64,000 nucleotides of DNA from Phaeacidiphilus oryzae TH49 (GCF_000744815.1 NZ_JQMQ01000005.1:442055-506054); one strand, 5' to 3'; positions 41,279 to 50,512 are shown, numbered from the stretch's first letter. Made by a program: numbers and translations. Notes: generated by a model not told the origin, from the sequence alone.

Positions 41279-44200
41279 TCGATCAGCAGGTCGCCGCCCT
41301 CCACCTGCTGGATCCTGGTGATCGCCAGCCGGCCCACGGTGCCGGCCTGCTGGGCGGTGATGCCGGCCTCCATCTTCATCGCCTCGATGGTGCCCACGGT
41401 CTGGCCCGCCTCCACCCGGTCGCCCTCGGCGACGTTGAGGGTGACCACGCCCGCGAACGGGGCCGCGACCTGCCGGGGGTTCCCCGGGTCGGCCTTCTCG
41501 GTGGCCGGGATGTCGGCCGCCGCCGAGCGGTCCACCACCTGGATCGGCCGCAGCTGGCCGTTGAGGGTGGCCATCACGGTCCGCTCGCCGCGCTCGTCGG
41601 CCTCGCCGATCGCCTGCAGGCCGATCAGCAGTCGCACCCCGGGCTCCAGGTCCACGGCGTACTCGGTGTCCGGGGCGAGACCGTAGAAGAACTCCAGCGA
41701 CTCCAGCACGCCGGTGTCGCCGAACTCCTGGCGGCGGGCCAGGAACTCCTTGTTCGGGCCGGGGAAGAGCAGCCGGTTGAGGGTGCCGCGGGGGTCCTTC
41801 TCCAGGCCCTCCCGGTCCTCGTCGGTGAGCTCGCGCATCGGCTTGGCCTCGGCCCGGCCGCGCAGCGCCCTGGTCCGGAACGGCTCCGGCCAGCCACCGG
41901 GCGGGGTGCCCAGCTCGCCGCGGAGGAAGCCGATCACCGAGTCCGGGATGTCGAAGCGGTCCGGCTCCCGCTCGAAGTCCTCGGGTGCCACCCCGGCCCC
42001 GACCAGGTGGAGCGCGAGGTCGCCGACCACCTTGGAGGACGGGGTGACCTTGACCAGCCGGCCGAGCATCCGGTCGGCCGCCTCGTACATCGCCTCGATC
42101 TCCTCGAAGCGGTCGCCCAGGCCCAGCGCCTTGGCCTGGGTGCGCAGGTTGGAGAGCTGCCCGCCGGGGATCTCGTGGTGGTAGACCCGCCCGGTGGGCG
42201 CGGCGAGACCGGCCTCGAAGGGCGCGTACACCTTGCGGACGCTCTCCCAGTACGGCTCCAGGTCCTCCACCGCAGCCAGGCTGAGCCCGGTCGGCCGCTC
42301 GGAGTGGTCGGTGGCGGCGACCAGCGCGGTCAGCGAGGGCTGCGAGGTGGTGCCGGCCATCGAGGCGACCGCCCCGTCCACCGCGTCCGCCCCGGCCTGG
42401 ATCGCGGCCAGGTAGGTGGCCAGCTGGCCGCCCGCGGTGTCGTGGGTGTGGATGTGGACGGGCAGGCCGAACTCCCGGCGCAGCGCCGAGACCAGCTTGG
42501 TCGCGGCGGGCGCGCGGAGCAGCCCGGCCATGTCCTTGACCGCCAGCACATGCGCGCCGGCCTGGACGATCCGCTCGGCCAGACGCAGGTAGTAGTCCAG
42601 GGTGTAGAGCCGCTCGGAGGGGTCGGAGAGGTCCGAGGTGTAGCAGAGGGCGACCTCGGCGACGGCCTTGCCGGTGCCGCGCACGGCCTCGATCGCCGGG
42701 CGCATCTGCTCGACGTCGTTCAGCGCGTCGAAGATCCGGAAGATGTCGATGCCGGTGGCGGCGGCCTCCGCCACGAAGGCGTCCGTCACCTCGGTCGGGT
42801 ACGGGGTGTAGCCGACGGTGTTGCGGCCGCGCAGCAGCATCTGCAGGCAGATGTTGGGCACCGCCTCGCGCAGCGCGGCCAGCCGCTCCCAGGGGTCCTC
42901 GGCCAGGAAGCGCAGCGCCACGTCGTAGGTCGCGCCGCCCCAGCACTCCAGCGAGAGGAGCTCGGGGAGGGTGCGGGCGACCACCGGGGCGACCGCCAGC
43001 AGGTCCTTCGTCCGCACCCGGGTGGCCAGCAGGGACTGGTGGGCGTCCCGGAAGGTGGTGTCGGTGACGCCGACGGTCGGCGACTCGCGGAGCATCCGGG
43101 CGAAGCCCTCCGGCCCGAGCTCCACCAGCCGCTGCCGGGAGCCGGCGGGCGGCTCCGAGCCGTCCCCGCCCGCGACCGCCGGCAGCTTGGCGGTCGGCGC
43201 CAGCAGCTGCGGCCGGCGGCCGTGCGGCTGATTGACCGTCATGTCGGCCAGGTAGGTCAGCAGCTTGGTGCCGCGGTCGGCGGAGTGCCGGGCGGTCAGC
43301 AGCTGCGGCCGCTGCTCGATGAAGGAGGTGGTGACCCGCCCGGCCTGGAAGTCCGGGTCGTCCAGCACGGCCTGGAGGAACGGGATGTTGGTGGCCACCC
43401 CGCGGATCCGGAACTCGGCGACGGCGCGGCGGGCCCGGCCGATGGCCGCCCGCAGGTCGCTGCCCCGGCAGGTGAGCTTCACCAGCATCGAGTCGAAGTG
43501 GGCGTTGATCTCCGTGCCGGCGTGGGTGGTGCCGCCGTCCAGGCGGATGCCGGAGCCGCCCGGCGAGCGGTAGGCGCTGATCCGGCCGGTGTCCGGGCGG
43601 AAGCCGTTGGCCGGGTCCTCGGTGGTGATCCGGCACTGCAGCGCGGCCCCGCGCAGCCGCACGGTGTCCTGGCTCAGGCCGAGGTCGGCGAGGGTCTCGC
43701 CGGAGGCGATCCGCATCTGCGCCTGCACCAGGTCGACATCGGTGACCTCCTCGGTGACCGTGTGCTCGACCTGGATCCGCGGGTTCATCTCGATGAAGAC
43801 GTGGTTGCCGTCCCGGTCGACCAGGAACTCCACGGTCCCGGCGTTGCGGTAGCCGATCTCCTTCGCGAACCGCACCGCGTCCCCGCAGATCCGCTCGCGC
43901 AGCGCCGGGTCCAGGTTGGGGGCCGGCGCCAGCTCGATGACCTTCTGGTGGCGGCGCTGCACCGAGCAGTCCCGCTCGAACAGGTGGATGACGTTCCCCT
44001 CGCCGTCGGCGAGGATCTGCACCTCGATGTGGCGCGGCTCGACCACGGCCTTCTCGATGAAGACGGTCGGGTCGCCGAAGGCCGAGGCGGCCTCGCGCGA
44101 GGCCGCCTCGATCGACTCGCGGAGCACCGCCGGGTCCTCCACCCGGCGCATCCCGCGGCCGCCGCCACCCGCGACCGCCTTCACGAACACCGGGAAGCCC

Positions 44201-44652
44201 AGCTCCTCGGCGGCCCTGGCCAGCTCGTCCACGTCGTCCGAGGGCTCCGAGGAGCCGAGCACCGGAACCCCGGCCGCCCGGGCGGCGGCCACCGCCCGGG
44301 CCTTGTTGCCGGTCAGCTCCAGGGTGCCGGCGTCCGGCCCGACGAAGGTGATGCCGGCCTCCTCGCAGGCCCGGGCCAGCCCCGGGTTCTCGGAGAGGAA
44401 GCCGTATCCGGGGTAGACGGCGTCCGCGCCGGCCCGGCGGGCCGCGCCGACGATCTCCTCCGCCGACAGGTACGCCCGCACGGGGTGGCCCGGCTCGCCG
44501 ATCTCGTAGGCCTGGTCGGCCTTCAACCGGTGCAGCGAGTTGCGGTCCTCGTGCGGGAAGACCGCGACGGTGCGCGTGCCGAGCTCGTAGGCGGCGCGGA
44601 AGGCGCGAATCGCGATCTCACCGCGGTTCGCGACCAGTACCTTGCGGAACAT
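41269..44652 (-). CDS. pyc: Pyruvate carboxylase
   Basis: This complete 1127-residue enzyme makes oxaloacetate from pyruvate, bicarbonate and ATP to refill the citric acid cycle. The biotin carboxylase part is residues 1-455 (KVLVANRGEIAIRAFRAA, VKAVAGGGGRGMR, EMNPRIQVEHTVTEEVT). The carboxyltransferase part follows at about 530-800 (TDTTFRDAHQSLLATRVRT, AVKDMAGLL, HTHDTAG). The biotin domain ends with EAMKMEA, biotin Lys1093. All key residues are present. The ATG has AAGGGG upstream. An inverted repeat lies about 105-130 bases upstream. The gene is followed by a 16-bp repeat array and a terminator. Confidence 0.98.
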   Translation of the reverse strand: MFRKVLVANRGEIAIRAFRAAYELGTRTVAVFPHEDRNSLHRLKADQAYEIGEPGHPVRAYLSAEEIVGAARRAGADAVYPGYGFLSENPGLARACEEAGITFVGPDAGTLELTGNKARAVAAARAAGVPVLGSSEPSDDVDELARAAEELGFPVFVKAVAGGGGRGMRRVEDPAVLRESIEAASREAASAFGDPTVFIEKAVVEPRHIEVQILADGEGNVIHLFERDCSVQRRHQKVIELAPAPNLDPALRERICGDAVRFAKEIGYRNAGTVEFLVDRDGNHVFIEMNPRIQVEHTVTEEVTDVDLVQAQMRIASGETLADLGLSQDTVRLRGAALQCRITTEDPANGFRPDTGRISAYRSPGGSGIRLDGGTTHAGTEINAHFDSMLVKLTCRGSDLRAAIGRARRAVAEFRIRGVATNIPFLQAVLDDPDFQAGRVTTSFIEQRPQLLTARHSADRGTKLLTYLADMTVNQPHGRRPQLLAPTAKLPAVAGGDGSEPPAGSRQRLVELGPEGFARMLRESPTVGVTDTTFRDAHQSLLATRVRTKDLLAVAPVVARTLPELLSLECWGGATYDVALRFLAEDPWERLAALREAVPNICLQMLLRGRNTVGYTPYPTEVTDAFVAEAAATGIDIFRIFDALNDVEQMRPAIEAVRGTGKAVAEVALCYTSDLSDPSERLYTLDYYLRLAERIVQAGAHVLAVKDMAGLLRAPAATKLVSALRREFGLPVHIHTHDTAGGQLATYLAAIQAGADAVDGAVASMAGTTSQPSLTALVAATDHSERPTGLSLAAVEDLEPYWESVRKVYAPFEAGLAAPTGRVYHHEIPGGQLSNLRTQAKALGLGDRFEEIEAMYEAADRMLGRLVKVTPSSKVVGDLALHLVGAGVAPEDFEREPDRFDIPDSVIGFLRGELGTPPGGWPEPFRTRALRGRAEAKPMRELTDEDREGLEKDPRGTLNRLLFPGPNKEFLARRQEFGDTGVLESLEFFYGLAPDTEYAVDLEPGVRLLIGLQAIGEADERGERTVMATLNGQLRPIQVVDRSAAADIPATEKADPGNPRQVAAPFAGVVTLNVAEGDRVEAGQTVGTIEAMKMEAGITAQQAGTVGRLAITRIQQVEGGDLLIELS

Positions 44653-44756
44653 GGCTCATCGGCCCCTTCTGTCGATGGGCGGCATCCGTCACACGACGTG
44701 AGCTGCGGCGGACGGCCGCCCGGCTGCGGGCCCGCCGGGCCGCTCCCGGCGCCGCC

Positions 44757-44781
44757 ATCCCGGAAATTGACTGCCCGGGAT
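44757..44781. promoter_or_regulatory. Inverted repeat upstream of pyc
   Basis: ATCCCGG and CCGGGAT arms, 11 bases apart, lie 105-130 bases upstream of the pyruvate carboxylase ATG, in an AT-richer patch (AAATTGACTG). This may be an operator or part of the promoter region. Evidence is only the symmetry and position. Confidence 0.35.
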
Positions 44782-44815
44782 GTCTACACGTAAGCCCGGA
44801 CCGTCGAAACGTGGG

Positions 44816-45769
44816 TCAGGACACACCGGTATCCGGTACATCGGGGTTCGCTCCGGTGAGCCGGCGCTCGGCGGACCGCTCGGCGGCCGCCCGCCGGCCC
44901 GCCCCCCAGGCCCGGCGGCGGTACTCGCGCGGCGGCAGCCCGTAGGCGGCCGCGAAGCAGCGGGAGAGGTAGGTGTGGCTGGCGAAGCCGCACCGCTGGG
45001 CGATCGCGGTCACCGGCTGCCGCGTGGCGCAGAGCAGCCGGGCCGCGTGTTCCAGCCGCAGCACCCGGACGTACTCGGTCGGCGTGGTGCCGTAGTGCTC
45101 GCGCATCGAGCGGGAGAGGTGGGCGGGGCTGACCGCAGCCAGGCGCCGCAGCCGCGGCACGCCGTCGCGCAGCGCCTCCTCGGTCCGCATCGCCGCGCAG
45201 GCACGGGTGAGCCACTCCGGCCGCCGCACCTCGGCGGGGCGCAGGCCCGCCGCGGCCTCCTCGGCGTACGGGGCGGTCAGCTCGGCCAGCTCGGTCCAGA
45301 ACCCGACCAGGTCCAGGGCGCTCGCCCCGCGTTCGTACCGGCCCAGGTACTTGCGGAACACCCGCTCGGCGCGCCGGGCCGGACGCCCCGTCAGATGCCA
45401 GCAGGGCGGCAGGGCGCCGCCCTCCCAGCGGTACGGCTCCGGGAGGTCGGCCAGCTCGATGAAGCCGCGCCAGGCCGCCGCCGGAAAGGCCAGGTTGACG
45501 TAGAGCATCCCCTCCGTGCCGGTGCCCCGCAGGGCGTGCCGGTCGCCGGGGCCGACCAGCACCACGTCGCCGGCCCGGAGCCGCTGCACCCCGTGCGACA
45601 GCAGCTGGACCCCGGTTCCGCGCAGCACCCCGACGAACTCGAAGTAGTCCGCGTGCCCGTGGATCTCGGGCGCCGCCGCCCGCGCCGACCGCCCGACCAG
45701 CGCCGCGTGGTACGGGCCGCCCTGGGCCTGGTCCGCGATGCGCAGCAGGGGGACGGGACTGGGTGCCAT
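44816..45769 (-). CDS. AraC-family transcriptional regulator with cupin sensor
   Basis: This 317-residue regulator has an N-terminal cupin-like ligand domain (IHGHADYFEFVGVLRGTGVQLL, LRAGDVVLVGPGDRHALRG) and two C-terminal helix-turn-helix motifs (LRRLAAVSPAHLSRSMREHYG and VTAIAQRCGFASHTYLSRCF with PPREYRRRA). It resembles regulators of sugar or inositol catabolism. I favour the ATG at 45769, though neither it nor the GTG at 45796 has a good ribosome site. It is divergent from the isomerase/dehydrogenase pair at 45928 and most likely activates it; the 160-base intergenic region is AT-richer than its surroundings. Confidence 0.9.
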   Translation of the reverse strand: MAPSPVPLLRIADQAQGGPYHAALVGRSARAAAPEIHGHADYFEFVGVLRGTGVQLLSHGVQRLRAGDVVLVGPGDRHALRGTGTEGMLYVNLAFPAAAWRGFIELADLPEPYRWEGGALPPCWHLTGRPARRAERVFRKYLGRYERGASALDLVGFWTELAELTAPYAEEAAAGLRPAEVRRPEWLTRACAAMRTEEALRDGVPRLRRLAAVSPAHLSRSMREHYGTTPTEYVRVLRLEHAARLLCATRQPVTAIAQRCGFASHTYLSRCFAAAYGLPPREYRRRAWGAGRRAAAERSAERRLTGANPDVPDTGVS

Positions 45770-45927
45770 GGCCGCCAGTAGATCAACACAGTGCACAAAC
45801 CTGCAATCCCCTGACTAGTGCCCGTTCCCTCCGCGCGGTGACCATGGCTGCCGTTGCCGCCGGTGGGCGCCCGTGCCGTGCACAGCGGGTCGAACCACGC
45901 CTCCGTCACCACCAAGGAGCGACCTCC

Positions 45928-46755
45928 ATGTGGACCCTCTCCGGCTTCGCCGACGAGATCTCCCCCGACCTCGACGAGCAGTGCCGGGTGCTGCGCGAAC
46001 TCGGCATCGGCTACGTCGAGTTCCGCAGCGCCTGGGACACCAACGTCCTGGACCTGGACGACGGGCAGCTCGAACTGGTGGCCAAGACCCTCGGCGACAG
46101 CGGGCTGCGCACCTCCTCGGTCGGCTCACCGATCGGCAAGATCGACATCACCGGCGACTTCGACGAGCACCTCCGCCGCTTCGACCGGGCCCTGCGGGTG
46201 GCCGAGCGCCTGGAGGCGCCGTACATCCGGCTCTTCTCCTTCTTCCTGCCCGAGGAGGACGACCCGGCCGCGCACCGCACCGAGGTGCTGCGCCGGATGT
46301 CCGCCCTGGCCGAGCGCGCCCGCGGGCACGAGGTCGTCCTGCTGCACGAGAACGAGAAGCGGATCTACGGCGACACCCCGGAGCGCTGCCTCGACCTGGT
46401 CGAGTCGGTCGGCTCCGAGCAGCTCCGACTCGCCTGGGACGCGGCCAACTTCGTGCAGTGCGGAGTCCGGCCCTTCACCGAGGCGTACCCGATGCTCCGC
46501 CCGCACCTGGAGTACATCCAGATCAAGGACGCCGATCGGAGCAGCAGCGAGCCGGTGCCGGCCGGCGAGGGTGACGGCGAGATCAGGGAGACGCTGCGCG
46601 CGCTGCACGAGGACGGCTTCGACGGCTTCTTCTCCCTCGAACCGCATCTGGTCGCGGCCGGGCCGATGGGCGGGTTCAGCGGGGCCGAGCTGTTCGGCAC
46701 CGCGCACCGCGCTTTCACCGGGCTGCTCGACGAAGCGCGTCTGGAGTACAAGTGA
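45928..46755 (+). CDS. Sugar phosphate isomerase/epimerase (xylose isomerase-like TIM barrel)
   Basis: This 275-residue protein has the AP-endonuclease-2/xylose-isomerase barrel: LGIGYVEFRSAWD, VGSPIGKIDI, IRLFSFFLPEED, VVLLHENEKRIYGDTPERC (metal-binding Glu), LAWDAANFVQCG, YIQIKDAD and GFFSLEPHL. The pattern fits IolE/IolH-type epimerases and isomerases acting on keto sugars or inositols. The ATG has AAGGAG nine bases upstream. The next gene, a Gfo/Idh dehydrogenase, overlaps or follows directly, so the two probably perform consecutive steps. The divergent AraC gene is the likely regulator. Confidence 0.92.
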   Translation: MWTLSGFADEISPDLDEQCRVLRELGIGYVEFRSAWDTNVLDLDDGQLELVAKTLGDSGLRTSSVGSPIGKIDITGDFDEHLRRFDRALRVAERLEAPYIRLFSFFLPEEDDPAAHRTEVLRRMSALAERARGHEVVLLHENEKRIYGDTPERCLDLVESVGSEQLRLAWDAANFVQCGVRPFTEAYPMLRPHLEYIQIKDADRSSSEPVPAGEGDGEIRETLRALHEDGFDGFFSLEPHLVAAGPMGGFSGAELFGTAHRAFTGLLDEARLEYK

Positions 46756-46781
46756 GCACCGCGGCACAGCGGGGAGAGCCG

Positions 46782-47911
46782 ATGCGATTCGCGATCATCG
46801 GCGCGGGCGTGATCGGCGGCACCCACGCCGCCGCCGTCCGCTCCCTCGGCGAGCGGGCTGAACTGGCCCTGGTCGTGGACCGGCTGCCGGACCGGGCCCG
46901 CAAGCTGGCGGCCGAGCACGGGGCGGAGCATGCCGACTCGGCCGAGGCGGCCTTCGCCCGGGAGGACATCGACGCCGTGGCCGTCTGCACGCCGAGCGGC
47001 CACCACGCCGACCTCGCGGTGGCCGCGCTGGACGCCGGGAAGCACGTGGTGGTGGAGAAGCCGCTGGACGTGAGCCTGAAGGCGGCCTTCCGGGTGGCCG
47101 AGGCGGAGCGCCGCAGCGGCCGCACGGTGACGGTGATCAGCCAGCACCGCTTCGACCTGGCGAGTCGGCTGGTCCGCCGGGCGGTGGAGGACGGCCGCTT
47201 CGGCCGGCTGACCTCGGCGGTGGCCAGCCTGGCCTGGTGGCGCAGCCAGGGCTACTACGACTCCGGTGACTGGCGCGGAAGTTGGGCGCTGGACGGCGGC
47301 GGGGCGCTGATGAACCAGGGCGTCCACACCATCGACCTGCTGGTCTGGATGCTGGGCGACCCGGTCGAGGTGTACGCGCAGACCGGCTGCCTGGCGCACG
47401 AGCGGATCGAGGTGGAGGACACCGCGGTGGCCACGGTCCGGTTCGCCGGCGGCGCGCTGGCGGTGATCCACGGCACCACGGCGGCCTACCCGGGCCTCAC
47501 CGCCCGTCTGCAGATCCACGGCGACCGCGGATCCGCGGTCATCGACGACGACCGGCTGGCGTACTTCCACTCCGCCGACGACGCCGCCGGCGGCGAGTCC
47601 CCCGCCTACGGGGCGGGCGAGTCCGCGAACCAGGCCGCGGACCTCCTCGCCGCGCACGGCGGCGGCGCGCCGGCGGCCCCGGCGGGGCCGCGGCCGCGGC
47701 CGGCCTCGCGAGCGCGGGCGCCCACGCCGACCAGTACCGCGACTTCGCGGACGCCGTGACCGAGGGCCGCCCCCCGGTCGTCACCGTCGCCGAGGCCACC
47801 AAGACCCTGGCGGTGGTCCGCGCGATCTACGACTCCGCCCGGAGCGGCCGCCCCGAGCCGGTGACCTGGCGGGACGCCCCGCTGGACGGGCCGGAGCAGG
47901 CTCACTCCTGA
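46782..47911 (+). CDS. Gfo/Idh/MocA-family sugar dehydrogenase with apparent frameshift
   Basis: The N-terminal Rossmann part is intact (MRFAIIGAGVIGGTHAAAV, CTPSGHHADLAVAALDAGKHVVVEKP), followed by the catalytic-domain sequence GGGALMNQGVHTIDLLVW. After AAHGGGAPAAPAG the frame is lost at the G run 47685-47688; as written, translation stops at 47759. Adding one G continues as AAAAGLASAGAHADQYRDFADA and VTVAEATKTLAVVRAIYDSA, the normal Gfo/Idh C-terminus, to a stop at 47911, giving 376 residues. I chose the ATG at 46782 (GGGGAG six bases upstream); a GTG at 46752 overlapping the isomerase stop is possible. The family oxidises cyclic polyols with NAD(P). Confidence 0.85.
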
Positions 47912-48009
47912 GCCGTGCGGCCGCGGCCGGCCGGCCTGCTCCCGCCCCGGCCGCGGTCCCCCTCTTGGCGCCGGCTGGGGCGGCCCCAGCGTTCCGCCGA
48001 CAGCCGGGG

Positions 48010-48049
48010 CCGTGCGGGCGTCGCGTCGGCCGTGCGGGCGTCGCGTCGG
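48010..48049. repeat. 20-bp tandem duplication
   Basis: Two identical adjacent copies of CCGTGCGGGCGTCGCGTCGG lie at 48010-48029 and 48030-48049, in the spacer just after the 3' end of the CoA-transferase remnant. Confidence 0.9.
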
Positions 48050-48062
48050 CCGCGCAAACCGG

Positions 48063-48348
48063 TCAGCTCAGCCCCAGTTCGGCCAGCACCTCCTCGGTGT
48101 GCCGGCCAGGGGCCGGGACCGGGCCGCTGCCGTCGCCGCGGCCGTATGCGCGGCTGCGCCGGGATCGCGAAGGACTCGCCCTCGGCGGTGGCGGACCGGG
48201 TGAAGGTCTCGTTGGCGAGGACGTCCGGCGACTCCAGCACCTGGTCCTAGCCGCGTACCGCGCCGGTGACCAGGCCGGCCCCGGAGAGCTCGGCGACGCA
48301 CTGATCGGTCGTCAGGTGGCCCAGCCCGGCGGCGATCCGCTCCTCCAC
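48063..48348 (-). pseudogene. Remnant of a CaiB/BaiF-type CoA-transferase (C-terminal part only)
   Basis: On the minus strand the sequence reads VEERIAAGLGHLTTDQCV, AELSGAGLVTGAVRG, an in-frame TAG, then DQVLESPDVLANETF, TRSATAEGESFAIPAQPR, and, after a one-base shift near 48140, DGSGPVPAPGRHTEEVLAEL ending GLS and a stop. The last two blocks are the typical C-terminus of type III CoA-transferases (VLESPxVxARExF and GxHTxEVLxELG). Only about 95 of the usual 380-400 residues remain, with one nonsense codon and one frameshift, so this is a decayed fragment. No N-terminal part is found nearby. Confidence 0.75.
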
Positions 48349-48424
48349 GTCCGCTCTCCCCTCCCCGCCATCCCGGACGGCGGCTCACGCGGGCCCGCCG
48401 CCGGACGTCCGCCGCGCCGGGCGG

Positions 48425-49168
48425 TCAGCGCCCGCCGGAGACCGTGACCGTGGTGCCGGTGACGAAGGAGGCGGCCGGCGAGGCCAGCCAGGAGACCGCC
48501 TCGGCGATCTCCTCCGGCTCGCCGATCCTCCGCATCGGGACCTGGGTGCGCGCGGCCTCCTCGGCGAACTCGGTGGTCATCTCGCTCCGCACCACCCCCG
48601 GGGCCACTCCCACCACCCGGACGCCCTCAGCGGCCACCTCGTTGGAGAGCCCGTGGACGAAGCTGTCCAGGGCGCCCTTGGTGGCGGCGTAGGAGACCAG
48701 CCCGTCCAGGCCGCCGGTGCGCGCGGCCACCGAGGAGATCAGCACGATGGTGCCGCCGCGGCCGCCGTGCCGGGTGGACATCCGCAGGACGGCCTCCCGG
48801 GCGCAGAGGATGGTGCCCAGGACGTTGACCGCGACCAGCCGGCGGATCCCCTCCGGGGTCTGCGCGTCCACCCGGTTCTTCTCGCCCAGCACCCCGGCGT
48901 TGCCGACCAGCAGCCCGGGTGTCCCCAACTCGCCCTCCACGGCGGCGAAGAGCGCCTGCACCTCGGCCGGCTCGGCCTGGTCCGCCCGGTAGGCGCGGGC
49001 CGTGCCGCCGGCCGCCTCGATCTCCGCGACGGTCCGCTGTGCGCCCTCGGCCCCGCTCGCGTAGCCGACCGCGACGGCGTAGCCGTCCGCCGCCAGCCGG
49101 CGGCAGATCCGCCGGCCGATCCCCCGGGAGCCGCCGGTCACCAGCGCCACCCGCCGCTCGTCGCCCAT
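48425..49168 (-). CDS. SDR-family 3-oxoacyl-ACP reductase-like oxidoreductase
   Basis: This 247-residue classical short-chain dehydrogenase has VALVTGGSRGIGRRI, VGNAGVL, the catalytic Ser in VLISSVAAR, YAATKGAL (Tyr and Lys), and the C-terminal GEPEEIAEAVSWLASPAASFVTGTT with VSGGR. It resembles FabG-type reductases. I chose the ATG at 49168, which has GGGAGGG upstream; an in-frame ATG at 49240 would add an Ala-Asp-Gly repeat with no ribosome site. It lies downstream of the alcohol dehydrogenase on the same strand, 178 bases away. Substrate unknown. Confidence 0.92.
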   Translation of the reverse strand: MGDERRVALVTGGSRGIGRRICRRLAADGYAVAVGYASGAEGAQRTVAEIEAAGGTARAYRADQAEPAEVQALFAAVEGELGTPGLLVGNAGVLGEKNRVDAQTPEGIRRLVAVNVLGTILCAREAVLRMSTRHGGRGGTIVLISSVAARTGGLDGLVSYAATKGALDSFVHGLSNEVAAEGVRVVGVAPGVVRSEMTTEFAEEAARTQVPMRRIGEPEEIAEAVSWLASPAASFVTGTTVTVSGGR

Positions 49169-49184
49169 CAGCGCCAGCCCTCCC

Positions 49185-49229
49185 GCACCGTCCGCACCGT
49201 CCGCACCGTCCGCGCCGTCCGCGCCGTCC
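49185..49229 (-). repeat. 9-bp tandem repeat upstream of the SDR start
   Basis: Five 9-bp units (GCACCGTCC, the last two GCGCCGTCC) lie just upstream of the SDR ribosome site. If the upstream ATG at 49240 were used they would encode (Ala-Asp-Gly) repeats; I think they are in the untranslated leader. Confidence 0.85.
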
Positions 49230-49346
49230 GCACCCGCCATCGCCGGAACGGGGGACAGCCTCCGCCCCGGCGGCGTGGTCTGGCAAGGAGGCGCGGCGGG
49301 CTGAGCCGGGACCCGCGGTCGGGGGGCCGGTGGCCGGGGGCCCGGG

Positions 49347-50399
49347 TCAGGTGGCCGCGGTCAGCACGATCCGGCCCGGTACCGCCCCCCTGGCGAGGTC
49401 GTCCAGCGAGTCGTTGACGGACTCGGCGGTCAGCGGCCGGCTGATGATCGGGGTCCGGGGCAGCCGGCCCGAGCGGGCCAGCTCCACCACCGCGCGCAGC
49501 TCCTCCAGGGTGCCGACGTAACTGCCCTGCAGAGTCAGCCGCTTGAGCGGCATCAGGTTGGTCGGCAGGGCCATCTCGCCGCCGAACAGGCCGACCTGGA
49601 CCAGCTTGCCGTCCCGGGCCAGCGAGTCGAGGGCGAACCGGGCGGTGGCGCCGCTGTTCACGAAGTCCACGATGCCCGCGGCCCCGCCCCCGGTGACCGC
49701 GCGCAGCCGCTTGCGGGCGGCGTCGGTCGAGCCGTCGACCGGCGAGCTGTCGACGGTGTCGGCCGCGCCCAGTTCGCGGGCCGTGGCCAGCCGGTCCCGG
49801 TCGACGTCCACGGCGGTGATCCGGCGGTGGCCGAGGGCCTTGAGCACCGCGACCGCCATCAGCCCGACCCCGCCGGTGCCGAGGACCACGATCTCGTCGT
49901 CCGGGCGGCCCTCCCGCAGCACCTTGCGCACCGCGGAGTACGCGGTCAGCCCCGAGCAGGCGAGGGTGGCCGCCCAGGCGGTGTCCACCCCCGCGACGTC
50001 CAGCAGGTAGCGCTCGTGCGGGACGTGCACCATCTCGGCGTAGCCGCCGAACCGGCGGACGCCCAGGTTGCGCTGGTCCGGGCAGCGTTCGTCGTGCCCG
50101 GCCAGGCAGTCCTCGCACTCGGCGCAGCCGGTCCACGGGAAGACCAGCCGCACGTCGCCGACGGCGACGCCGGTGACGGCCTCGCCGACCGCGACCACCT
50201 CGCCGGCCATCTCGTGCCCGGCGACCACCGGCTCGTCGCCGAGGGAGGCGCCGAGCTGCCCGTCCCGGATGTGGACGTCGCTGTGGCAGACCCCGCTGTG
50301 CGTCAGCCGCAGCAGCACCTCGTGCCCGACCGGGGCCGGCGTCGGGATCTCCCGCTCGCGTGCCTGACCGCCCGCTCCCTCGAAGGCGTAGATCTTCAC
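49347..50399 (-). CDS. Zinc-dependent alcohol dehydrogenase
   Basis: This 350-residue enzyme is a medium-chain dehydrogenase oxidising an alcohol with NAD(P). Catalytic-zinc ligands are visible in GVCHSDVH and AGHEMAGEV; the structural zinc lobe is GCAECEDCLAGHDERC, four cysteines. The cofactor loop is VVLGTGGVGLMAVAVLKALG followed by an Asp (AVDVDRDR), which favours NAD+ over NADP+. The GTG at 50399 has GAGGGG five bases upstream. It is divergent from a TetR regulator, and a palindrome lies between them, so the regulator probably controls it. The natural substrate is unknown. Confidence 0.94.
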   Translation of the reverse strand: MKIYAFEGAGGQAREREIPTPAPVGHEVLLRLTHSGVCHSDVHIRDGQLGASLGDEPVVAGHEMAGEVVAVGEAVTGVAVGDVRLVFPWTGCAECEDCLAGHDERCPDQRNLGVRRFGGYAEMVHVPHERYLLDVAGVDTAWAATLACSGLTAYSAVRKVLREGRPDDEIVVLGTGGVGLMAVAVLKALGHRRITAVDVDRDRLATARELGAADTVDSSPVDGSTDAARKRLRAVTGGGAAGIVDFVNSGATARFALDSLARDGKLVQVGLFGGEMALPTNLMPLKRLTLQGSYVGTLEELRAVVELARSGRLPRTPIISRPLTAESVNDSLDDLARGAVPGRIVLTAAT

Positions 50400-50472
50400 G
50401 GTGACCCCTCGTCCTCTCCTGCGCCGCCCTGGACTCCCGAACCGCCCGGTCCGGGTCCGGCGCACGCTACTC

Positions 50473-50512
50473 CCGGACCAACTGGTTCGGCAACGGTCCC
50501 GCTGGCTACACT
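50473..50512. promoter_or_regulatory. Operator palindrome and leaderless promoter of the TetR/ADH pair
   Basis: CCGGACCAACTGGTTCGG (50473-50490) is an imperfect palindrome with conserved CCG-ACCA and TGGT-CGG halves. TACACT at 50507-50512 is a -10 box ending seven bases before the TetR ATG at 50520, which has no ribosome site, so the TetR transcript is probably leaderless. The palindrome covers the -35 region, fitting autorepression and control of the divergent dehydrogenase. Confidence 0.55.

Noticed and set aside
49185-49229. Possible CRISPR-like repeat array
   Set aside because: The 9-bp units are directly adjacent with no spacers and no cas genes are present.
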